Positions 56,963 to 64,000 of a stretch of 64,000 nucleotides of DNA are shown in pieces. This stretch comes from Planctomycetaceae bacterium (lineage in GTDB: Bacteria > Planctomycetota > Planctomycetia > Pirellulales > Pirellulaceae): NCBI GenBank assembly GCA_024642205.1, contig JAHEBQ010000023.1, forward strand, positions 1 to 64,000, read 5' to 3'. The notes below the pieces were generated by a model, which was not told the DNA's origin, ran no database searches, and was given only the letters and a program-made list of their open reading frames with translations. The position numbers were made by a program, and so were the translations under genes. Positions within the stretch are counted from its first letter, which is position 1. Each line of letters starts with the position of its first letter.

Positions 56963-58284
56963 TTGCGGTTCCTCGCCGGTGCGTAAGGAATCTCGGCCGG
57001 GCTATCGGCGATTCGAACAGGTAGAGATTTCGGTTCTGGTACTGCCGCTCTGCTGTTGGCGCTGTCCTGAGCAGCCGTATGAAGCGTAAACCACTGGCTA
57101 TCCTTGTGAAGAATTCGATGCCGGAGCACGCGAGCAAACTCTGGCGTGATTTGTTTTCGTGGGGAGCCAAACAGCGCGATACCGATCTCCGTAATCGTCG
57201 GCTCAAGCCTCTCATTGGCCAGAGCAATGGCTCGGAGCGCCTCAGGACTCTGCCAATGCTGTTCGAGAACGCCTTTTAAGCGGTTGTTATTTTGAAAGAC
57301 CTCCTGAAGCACTTCCTGTAGCAGATCCTGAACCTCGGGGTCGTTGACGACGACTTTGAGGCTTCTCGCCACGGTCAATCGCACTTTTTCGTTCTGCGAT
57401 ATTTTTTTGATCACCGATTTTTGCAACTCGACAAATTCGTTCAAATGCCCCTCAAGAACCGGAATGGCTTTCTCGTCGACGAATCGTTTGAACTCGCGTT
57501 CTGTCAGATTTTTGTCTGGCAACGGGGCCTGGTCATACAGGTATCGCCAGCCAAAACGAAACACAGAAACCTGGCTCCAGATTTCCGCGCCGACCTGGTT
57601 TGCCAGCGGTTCGCATTCAGCCTGAACGATTGGCCAGATTTCATCGCGGATCAATGGGACGATTTCTTTTTCGATCAATTCCGTTTGATAACGCTGTCCG
57701 ATCAGCCGAATCTGATCCTCCCGCGCCTCGAATGCCCGATTCAGATCGTCGCGAATCACATCGGAAGCTCTGCGAAGCGACTCTTCAACGACGGGTCGTA
57801 ACGCTTTAAGAATTTCATCCTGGTTTTTTTGATAGGAATCAACAATCAGCTTCGTCAGTTCACGGCGCTTTTCCGGCGGCAGCATGGTTTGCAGGACCCA
57901 CGCTGAGGAGTCGGGCGCCGAGTGATACATCATGAAATCGCCATCCGCAATTTGAGGAGCCGCTCCGTAGAGTGTCACGTAGGCTTTCGTAACCCAGGCC
58001 AGTCCTTTGAAGGTGCTGTCAGCCTCCTCAAGTCGCGTCACCACGCCGATGGGGGCGACGCTGTCGGAATCTGGTAAATAGACCGGATCGCCTGTGGCAA
58101 CCAGCTGATAATCCTCCATCCTGATCTCAACCAACCGACGCTGATTGCCAACGTATTGTGCAATCAATGTGGTTGCCGTTGGCGCTCGACTGAACGATTG
58201 CCGCGCGAAAATGATTCCGACGGCGACAATCCCGACCCAGATGAGCATCCCTATGATGGCTCGAAATTCCAAGTTTTGTCGCAT
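56959..58284 (-). CDS. MlaD/MCE-like membrane-anchored periplasmic protein
   Basis: Protein of 441 residues with an N-terminal membrane anchor (IIGMLIWVGIVAVGIIFA). Residues about 45-80 include YQLVATGDPVYLPDSDS and GVVTRLEEAD, which resemble a shortened MCE domain. The rest is a long helical segment (SYQKNQDEILKALRPVVEES and ETIIPLIRDEIWPIV-like stretches) likely to form a coiled coil or a periplasmic tunnel, like PqiB/YebT-type extended MCE proteins. It overlaps the fused ABC gene by four bases, so both are made together. I chose the ATG at 58284 because the TTG at 58311 extends into an unsupported region. Role in lipid transport is inferred from the partner. Confidence 0.65.
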   Translation of the reverse strand: MRQNLEFRAIIGMLIWVGIVAVGIIFARQSFSRAPTATTLIAQYVGNQRRLVEIRMEDYQLVATGDPVYLPDSDSVAPIGVVTRLEEADSTFKGLAWVTKAYVTLYGAAPQIADGDFMMYHSAPDSSAWVLQTMLPPEKRRELTKLIVDSYQKNQDEILKALRPVVEESLRRASDVIRDDLNRAFEAREDQIRLIGQRYQTELIEKEIVPLIRDEIWPIVQAECEPLANQVGAEIWSQVSVFRFGWRYLYDQAPLPDKNLTEREFKRFVDEKAIPVLEGHLNEFVELQKSVIKKISQNEKVRLTVARSLKVVVNDPEVQDLLQEVLQEVFQNNNRLKGVLEQHWQSPEALRAIALANERLEPTITEIGIALFGSPRKQITPEFARVLRHRILHKDSQWFTLHTAAQDSANSRAAVPEPKSLPVRIADSPAEIPYAPARNRN

Positions 58285-58517
58285 GGGCAGATTCGGTTGA
58301 TGGTGGAACAATCGTTCAACACATGTGAAACGATAACGATGGAGTACCAGATTTTCATACCCCAGATCGCGGGAATTTGTTTCGGGTATACCGGAGACGC
58401 GCCCAATGTGCTATTTCCCTTATTCTAGGCTGGAAACCGGTCAAACGCTGTTTTGAGCGGCACGCTTCGTTGTTTGTTCATCACTCCAAACATCAATATT
58501 TCCTGGACCAACCAGCA

Positions 58518-59111
58518 CTAGTCCGCGTCTGGCTTTTTGACTGGATCCAGTGATGACGAGTGGTCGTGAATGATCTTCCAACCAGATTCCAGTTTCTTCA
58601 CGACCAGTGAAAAATTCCCGTCGCGTTTCTCACCGTCTTTCATTTTGAGGTGCCAGTTTCCCAATACCAGCGCCGACTTGGACTCGATCATTGAGATAGC
58701 CAGTTCGTCGAAATGTAATTGGCCCATCTGATTCGGCGGGGCATAGTTTTTCTTATAATTATCAAGTGTGGCCTGCCAGCCGGAGGTCGTCTGTCCTCCG
58801 CTACTGAACGTCAGCTTGTCCGATTTCCAGTACGTGTCCATGAACTTGACAAGGTCGCCTTCATTCCATGCATTGACTTGATCCTTCAAGACGGACTCGA
58901 TCAAGGCCCGATCCTTTTCGACTGCATTCATTTCCGGCTGCGATCCAGATTGGGCGCGGGCTGACGGGAGGCCCAAGACGCCCAGTCCAATACTCCCTGC
59001 AAATAAAAAAACGAGCAAACGGTGGGGGGCGGGGATTTTGTGTGCACCGTTCATCGAAAAATGGCGGAGGACCTGGTGTTTGGGCCTCTCGTGGACTGCG
59101 TAGCTGTTCAT
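58518..59111 (-). CDS. Secreted NTF2-like (SnoaL/DUF4440) protein
   Basis: Protein of 197 residues. The hydrophobic stretch LLVFLFAGSIGLGVLGL is preceded by an unusually long N-terminal segment of about 30 residues and followed by a possible cleavage site ARAQ. The remainder matches NTF2-like cone-barrel proteins: ALIESVLKDQVNAWNEGDL, FMDTYWKSDKLTFSSGG, ALVLGNWHLKMKDG and WKIIHDHSSSLD. Enzymatic activity is not certain for this group; many bind small ligands. AGGGA seven bases upstream of the ATG at 59111 supports that start, although a start at 59054 would give a more usual signal peptide. Confidence 0.8.
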   Translation of the reverse strand: MNSYAVHERPKHQVLRHFSMNGAHKIPAPHRLLVFLFAGSIGLGVLGLPSARAQSGSQPEMNAVEKDRALIESVLKDQVNAWNEGDLVKFMDTYWKSDKLTFSSGGQTTSGWQATLDNYKKNYAPPNQMGQLHFDELAISMIESKSALVLGNWHLKMKDGEKRDGNFSLVVKKLESGWKIIHDHSSSLDPVKKPDAD

Positions 59112-59387
59112 GTCTGGTTCCCTAGGTGGTCATGTTGAGTGTTTTCGTTTGTGTATGAAAGCGCCATTCTATGTGACTGGTCGAATCGAGCATAGAAAAG
59201 GGATGGCAGAAACCATCCGGATTTTACCCGGTTAATCCGAAGATGTTCTGGTTAAATGGAGTCGACGGCATTAGAATTGACAACGTCCAAAACTCGATTT
59301 TGACGACGGTTGTTCCCTGGAAATTTACTTACGAACAAGCGTCCCACGCTGAGTTTGTCATGAATCTGCCTGAGCATGGAGAATTTG

Positions 59388-60593
59388 ATGGGATCTTACG
59401 TCACCGGCACCTTGGTCGCGCTGTGCATGGTTTTCGGACTTTATGCAACCCATGAGGCATCGACCGGAAATACCATCTTGGGTCAGGATCGGTTGCGGTC
59501 CCTTTCCGAGGAAGACCTTCGGGCCTTGGCCGAAGATGTTACGTCTCCCAAGCAGATTGAGGCGATTCTGCAATTGGGCAAGCGACCGGGGGATCTTCAG
59601 AAAACGGTTCCGATTCTGGCAACCCTGGCGACCTCTCGAAATGAAATGGTCAAGAATTCCGCAGACGCGTCACTGGAGGAGATTGGCGCAGATGCCGCAG
59701 AACATCTGCGGGTTTTCGTTGACCAAGACACCACGCTGGGATACCGCATTTCCTGCTCCGCAATGCGTGCGATTGGATCTGGAAGTAGGATCTACCTGCC
59801 GGAGATCAAGCGTTTGCTGGAAGATGACAATCCGCTTCATCGCAAATGCGGTTTGTACGCGCTGCAGGGCATGGGCGAAGACGGCAAAGAAGCGATGAAA
59901 GAAATCATCATCTGCGTGTTGGACCGGGACCTGAATAACCAGTGTAGTGCCTGCCGGATTTTGGAAAAATTTGGCAACGATGCGATCGAAGCAGAAGAAT
60001 CGCTATTGAAGCTCCAGAAAAAGGGAGGGCCTTCGAGTCGAGGATGGGCTGCGATCTGCCTGGGAGCTATCGGACCGACCTCATCGGAAGTGGATATTGC
60101 GCAATCACTTGCCGACCAGCTTGTTTCGAAATCCGATAAAAGCCCGGTTCCGTTAATTGAACAGCAACGGGTTCTGATCGGTCTTGCCTATTTGGGGCCC
60201 GAAGCAATCAAGGTCGTTAATGTCGTTCGCGAGAAGCTGTTGAGTCATGACAAACTCGTACGTGGCTACGCAGCATATGCACTATGGCGCATTACCGGAA
60301 AAACGAATGAGTCAGCGAAGGTACTTCGGGACCTTTTGAATGATCCCTCTTATGTAAATGACGGAATTCATCTGGTTGGAATCATGGGTTCCGATGGACT
60401 GGGACTCATTGAAGAGGTGTCTCGCGGGCTGGATTCAGTCGAACCAACCACGCGGGAAGTTGCCGTAGTAGCCATCGGAAATTTGGGAACCGCTGCAAAA
60501 TCATACGAAGAGAACATTCGTGCCCGACTGGAAGACAGTAACCCATCGGTAAGAATCGCGGCGCGACGGGCCCTGGTAAATTTGGCCAAATGA
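59388..60593 (+). CDS. HEAT-repeat protein, secreted or membrane-anchored
   Basis: Protein of 401 residues. An N-terminal hydrophobic stretch (TGTLVALCMVFGLYA) should be a signal or anchor. The rest is HEAT-like helical repeats: SEEDLRALAEDVTSPKQIEA, MVKNSADASLEEIGADAAEH, and the last PSVRIAARRALVNLA. Such proteins act as scaffolds. The ATG at 59388 is chosen because GGAG lies six bases upstream; the ATG at 59376 lies just before that site. No catalytic motif is seen. Its partner is unknown; the flanking genes are unrelated in sequence. Confidence 0.75.
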   Translation: MGSYVTGTLVALCMVFGLYATHEASTGNTILGQDRLRSLSEEDLRALAEDVTSPKQIEAILQLGKRPGDLQKTVPILATLATSRNEMVKNSADASLEEIGADAAEHLRVFVDQDTTLGYRISCSAMRAIGSGSRIYLPEIKRLLEDDNPLHRKCGLYALQGMGEDGKEAMKEIIICVLDRDLNNQCSACRILEKFGNDAIEAEESLLKLQKKGGPSSRGWAAICLGAIGPTSSEVDIAQSLADQLVSKSDKSPVPLIEQQRVLIGLAYLGPEAIKVVNVVREKLLSHDKLVRGYAAYALWRITGKTNESAKVLRDLLNDPSYVNDGIHLVGIMGSDGLGLIEEVSRGLDSVEPTTREVAVVAIGNLGTAAKSYEENIRARLEDSNPSVRIAARRALVNLAK

Positions 60594-60728
60594 CCGACCG
60601 CAGCCATCGATGCCGTTGCGCAGATCGTCGCCTGGTAAAGGTTGAACGTGGACGGTGAGAGCTTCTGAACCTGAATTCTTGGAACACACGGGATTGAATC
60701 CTCCGATTCAAGGTTCCATTTCCGGTGG

Positions 60729-62093
60729 TCAAAGACCACTCGTTTGCCCGACTTTGCCCGCCGCCTTGGCGGCCGCTACGCAAAGGGCCTCGGCGTCGGC
60801 CAACGTACCGGCTTCGGCGATCGCACGCACGATTGGCTCGGTATTACTTGGCCGAACCAGGATCCATTTGTCTGGCCAGTCCAGACGCAGCCCGTCCATC
60901 GTGCTGGCGGCCGCGTCAGGAAAAGACCGCTGCAATTCTTCGTACAACGCCGGAATCTTCCCACTTTCGATGTCGATTTTCGTTTTGTAGATTTCGTACC
61001 GCGGAATCTCCGCCGCCAATTCGCTGATCGACTTGCCGGTACTTGCCATCGCATCCAGGACCTGGGCCATCGCGACAAAACTATCGCGTACAAATCCAAC
61101 GCGTGGATCGATCGGGCCTCCATTCCCTTCGCCTCCGTAAACGGCGTCAAGTTTTTTCATCTTGCTTGTGACGTTGGCTTCCCCGACCGCACTCAAATGA
61201 AGTTCACAACCGTGGGCCTGACAAATGTCGGCCGACATGCGACTGGACGAACAATTGATGACGACCGGGCCGCTGCGGGTCGTTAAGGCGTGGTTCAGAA
61301 CGATCGCCAGCGTGTATTCCTCGCCGATATAGATGCCGTTTTCATCGATCAGTGCCAGCCGATCTGCGTCCGGGTCCTGACAAAAAACGGCGTCGGCTTC
61401 GAAACCGGCTGCCATCGAAATGGTCTCCTGCAAATTGACTTCCGTTGGTTCCGGAGAACGCGTAAACAGCCCGTCCGGCGTATCCCCCAGGCTTTGGAGT
61501 TCGCAACCGAGCTCCTTCAGTAGCCGGATGCCGAGGACAGACCCGGCGCCATGATGACTGTCCAGAACGACTTTGAATTTCCTTGAGCGAATCGACTCGA
61601 CGTCGACCGTTAACAGGACGGCGGCAAGATGAGAACTTGTTGTGTCTCTGAGGTTTGAGATCTTGCCAATTTTGTCGTGCGTTACGGCGGGAAAGTGGTA
61701 GTCTTGATAGGCTTTCAACACCCGCTCCCCCGCGCTTGCCGGGATGACGCGTCCACTTGATTCAAACAACTTGATCCCATTGTAAGGTGCCGGATTGTGG
61801 CTGGCGGAAATCTGGATCCCCCCAGCCGCGTGATGTTCGCGAACCAGAATCCCCGTCGTCGGAGTGGCGGCGACATCACCGTACAACACGTCTCGACCCA
61901 TCGCAGACAGTCCACTGCAAATCGCCTGTGCCAACATCGTCCCGGTCGCCCGCCCATCGCGGGTAACCACAATTGGACCTTCGTCCTCCAGGAGGCTTGC
62001 AAATGCCGTGCTGTACTTGATCGCCAGAATCGGGTCGAGACTCTCGCCAATGATTCCACGCAGGCCGGAAACGCTGATAATGGGTTCGTTCAT
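60729..62093 (-). CDS. glmM: Phosphoglucosamine mutase
   Basis: Alpha-D-phosphohexomutase of 454 residues that converts glucosamine-6-phosphate to glucosamine-1-phosphate for peptidoglycan and lipopolysaccharide precursors. Active phosphoserine S98 is in GIQISASHNPAPYNG, metal-binding DPDADR in FCQDPDADRLALID, sugar-binding region in GGEGNGGPI, and phosphate-binding site in RPSNTEPIVR. It opens IISVSGLRGIIGESLDP. The GGEGNGG element is a GlmM-type feature, but archaeal and planctomycete enzymes of this branch may also act on mannose or glucose phosphate. Divergent from a second phosphohexomutase at 62673. Confidence 0.85.
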   Translation of the reverse strand: MNEPIISVSGLRGIIGESLDPILAIKYSTAFASLLEDEGPIVVTRDGRATGTMLAQAICSGLSAMGRDVLYGDVAATPTTGILVREHHAAGGIQISASHNPAPYNGIKLFESSGRVIPASAGERVLKAYQDYHFPAVTHDKIGKISNLRDTTSSHLAAVLLTVDVESIRSRKFKVVLDSHHGAGSVLGIRLLKELGCELQSLGDTPDGLFTRSPEPTEVNLQETISMAAGFEADAVFCQDPDADRLALIDENGIYIGEEYTLAIVLNHALTTRSGPVVINCSSSRMSADICQAHGCELHLSAVGEANVTSKMKKLDAVYGGEGNGGPIDPRVGFVRDSFVAMAQVLDAMASTGKSISELAAEIPRYEIYKTKIDIESGKIPALYEELQRSFPDAAASTMDGLRLDWPDKWILVRPSNTEPIVRAIAEAGTLADAEALCVAAAKAAGKVGQTSGL

Positions 62094-62323
62094 TTTTTCG
62101 TGGGTTGAATTCGTTTCTGCAAGCCATCGAGTTTAGTGACAAACCCGATTGATCGGTAGCGGAGATCGCCGGTTCATGCCTTCGATCTCGCTCTCCCCTG
62201 TCCGAACACCGAAAGCCGTCGTCGGACGAAATGTTTTGGGTGATTTTTCCGACAGGATGAACAGGATCGAAAAAAAATGAATATGCTTTCGAGATTGGTG
62301 ATAGCCTTGAGATTGCTGATGAA

Positions 62324-62641
62324 TTATTCTCCCGGGCGCGTTATTGGAATCCCAGGTCCTGTGCCATTTTTACCGCCTGGCGATTCTGCTGATTCATTCA
62401 AGTTCCACCCCTTGTCCTGATACATCACTTCCTGTTCCAACGCCTGTCCATCGCCGCCGCTGGATGGGCAAATAGGGCCCCCAGCCGGGATCCACGGAAT
62501 TTCTATTGGCTGTTCACCGTTGGCGACTCCATTGACCGGTCCTATCACCTCCGCTTCGGCACCGCACGGGGCTTGAAGACGTCCGTTGCATCGTCCTAAA
62601 ATCAACGAGTGCATCGCGGGCAGTCTGGCTCGAATTTGCAT
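62324..62641 (-). CDS. Small hypothetical protein
   Basis: A 105-residue frame, not recognisable by family. It is rich in Gly, Pro and Glu (CNGRLQAPCGAEAEV, IPWIPAGGPICPSSGGDG). AAGGG seven bases upstream of the ATG at 62641 looks like a genuine ribosome binding site, which is the main reason to list it. The frame continues upstream to 62779 without support. It is divergent from the phosphohexomutase gene 31 bases away and is followed by glmM on the same strand. It may be a false prediction. Confidence 0.35.
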   Translation of the reverse strand: MQIRARLPAMHSLILGRCNGRLQAPCGAEAEVIGPVNGVANGEQPIEIPWIPAGGPICPSSGGDGQALEQEVMYQDKGWNLNESAESPGGKNGTGPGIPITRPGE

Positions 62642-62672
62642 TTCCTCACCCTTTTTTGAACGGCGTAGCGCG

Positions 62673-64000
62673 ATGCCTGAAGCGACAACTTCTTTTGATA
62701 TCAATGATTGCCTGACCCGGGTCAAATTTGCTGCGGCCGAAGGCAAAATCTCGGAATCGTCAGTAAAGAACATTTCCACCTGGTTAACAGAATCGCGCTA
62801 TTCCCAATACGTCCCGGCCATCACCGAACATATTACCGCCGGGAAGTGGCAGGAGCTGGACGATGTTTTCTGGACGGTCATCCCGTTTGGAACCGGTGGC
62901 CGCCGCGGCATGATGTATCCATTTGGTTCCAACGCAATCAATGAGCGAACCATTGGCGAGAGTGCACAGGGGCTGGCCGACTACGTTAAAGACGTCAAGC
63001 CGGACGGACCGTGGACAATGGCCATTGCCTATGACACGCGCCACCGTAGTCGTGAATTCGCTGAACTGTGTTCCAGCGTGATGGTTGCCAATGGGTTTCA
63101 AGTTTATTTCATCGATGATTACCGCAGTACGCCAGAACTTTCGTACCTGATTCGGTACAAGCAATGCGATTGTGGAATCATGGTCACTGCCAGCCACAAT
63201 CCACCCAGTGACAATGCCGTGAAGGTTTACTGGTCCAGTGGTGCCCAGTTGATTCCACCGCATGATCAGGCGGTTATTGATAAAGTGAGCCAGGTTCAAG
63301 AAATCCCCAAACTGAATTTCGATCAAGCAGTTTCCGATGGAAATGTTCACATCATTCGCGAGGAGATTGACCGGGCGCTGATGTCCGAACACTTGAAACA
63401 GAGTTTTGACGGGCCCCGGGATTTGAAAGTCATTTACTCGCCCTTACATGGAGTTGGTGAGTACAATGTCAAGTCGTTGTTGAATGAAGTTGGATTCGGC
63501 GACCTTGAAATCTACGGTCCTCACCGCGAACCAAACGGCGATTTTCCAAATGTTCCCGGTCACGTTTCGAATCCGGAAAATGCGATTGTGTTCGAAGCGA
63601 TTATCGAACATGCAAAGACGACGGGCGCGGAGCTAATCCTGGCTACGGATCCTGATTGCGACCGGATGGGTGCGGCAGCGCCGGTAACGACCGACCCTCG
63701 CGGGCCCTGGTGCACATTCAACGGAAACCAGCTCGCCGCCATGCTCGGTGACTTTATCCTGAATCGGAGACAATCTGAAGGGACGCTGTCAAGCGACAAC
63801 TATGTCGTCACCACGTTGGTGACGACCAGGATGTTGAAACGAATTTGCGATTCGTATGGGGTTCGCTGTCTGGAAGATAACCAGGTCGGTTTCAAATGGA
63901 TATGCAATGTAATGGACCTCCAAGGGCCCGATGGATTCGTCTATGGCACTGAGGAGTCGCATGGTTTTCTGGTTGGCAAATACTGCCGGGACAAGGATGG
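62673..64000 (+). CDS. Phosphohexomutase (phosphoglucomutase/phosphomannomutase), 3' end missing
   Basis: The first 442 residues of an alpha-D-phosphohexomutase; the frame is open at the window edge. Sugar-phosphate and metal signatures include IPFGTGGRRGMMYPFGSNAI, active-site IMVTASHNPPSDNAVKVYW (phosphoserine in ASHNP), ILATDPDCDRMGAAAP (metal-binding DxDxD), and the late EDNQVGFKWI and GTEESHGFLV. The opening MPEATTSFDINDCLTRVK and long N-terminus point to the larger phosphoglucomutase-2/phosphomannomutase branch. It would interconvert hexose 1- and 6-phosphates in central carbon and polysaccharide metabolism. Divergent from the small frame at 62641. Confidence 0.88.
   Translation, partial: MPEATTSFDINDCLTRVKFAAAEGKISESSVKNISTWLTESRYSQYVPAITEHITAGKWQELDDVFWTVIPFGTGGRRGMMYPFGSNAINERTIGESAQGLADYVKDVKPDGPWTMAIAYDTRHRSREFAELCSSVMVANGFQVYFIDDYRSTPELSYLIRYKQCDCGIMVTASHNPPSDNAVKVYWSSGAQLIPPHDQAVIDKVSQVQEIPKLNFDQAVSDGNVHIIREEIDRALMSEHLKQSFDGPRDLKVIYSPLHGVGEYNVKSLLNEVGFGDLEIYGPHREPNGDFPNVPGHVSNPENAIVFEAIIEHAKTTGAELILATDPDCDRMGAAAPVTTDPRGPWCTFNGNQLAAMLGDFILNRRQSEGTLSSDNYVVTTLVTTRMLKRICDSYGVRCLEDNQVGFKWICNVMDLQGPDGFVYGTEESHGFLVGKYCRDKD

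Overview
The window looks like chromosomal DNA from a planctomycete, most likely of the Pirellulales. The reasons are the mix of genes: a giant secreted protein that starts with an LEPRRVLA-type N-terminus and ends in a dockerin-like segment, a PEP-CTERM protein, an ECF sigma factor paired with a zinc-ribbon Ser/Thr kinase, two FG-GAP repeat secreted proteins, HEAT-repeat proteins, a CehA/McbA-like hydrolase, and remnants of a PQQ-type beta-propeller gene. Genes lie on both strands in small groups separated by fairly long non-coding gaps. I see no phage, insertion sequence, CRISPR array, rRNA or tRNA.

Layout. 1-6900: 3' part of an NhaC antiporter, a 3-hydroxyanthranilate dioxygenase, a TfoX-C protein, an esterase/DUF4345 pair and endonuclease IV. 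7000-15000: a HEAT protein, a GspF/PilC-like protein, a Tat-type amidase, a decayed transporter gene, a HAD phosphatase and a secretin-like protein. 15500-19000: a housekeeping block ffh, rpsP, trmD, rplS that ends in a clear terminator and lacks rimM between rpsP and trmD. 19300-25250 (minus): a DUF2760 - Hsp70 - large Hsp70 cluster. 25700-31000: a PP2C phosphatase, a decayed PQQ-propeller gene, then a glycerol block (glycerophosphodiesterase, glpK, glpF). 31100-36000: the giant metalloprotease and a PEP-CTERM protein. 36200-38800: ECF sigma factor and kinase. 39000-47600: S9 peptidase, CehA-like hydrolase, FG-GAP protein, cold-shock protein, a tiny basic protein and a two-domain fasciclin protein. 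47700-54300: aldehyde dehydrogenase, RarD, a CmoB-like methyltransferase and a second FG-GAP protein. 54300-58300 (minus): an Mla/MCE-like lipid transport pair, a 46-residue membrane protein and a thioredoxin-like lipoprotein. 58500-64000: NTF2-like protein, HEAT protein, glmM, and the 5' part of a second phosphohexomutase.

The most striking observation is the thioredoxin-like lipoprotein at 54385-55002. Its reading frame is interrupted by a single TGA exactly where the first cysteine of the WCGPC active site belongs, and a stem-loop can be drawn directly downstream. It is a candidate selenoprotein (WUGPC), although a simple nonsense mutation cannot be excluded from this window. Other items worth attention are the twin Hsp70/DUF2760 cluster, the dioxygenase that has lost half of each CxxC pair, the kinase with two sensor-like membrane modules, and two multi-frameshift pseudogenes found by reading across frames.
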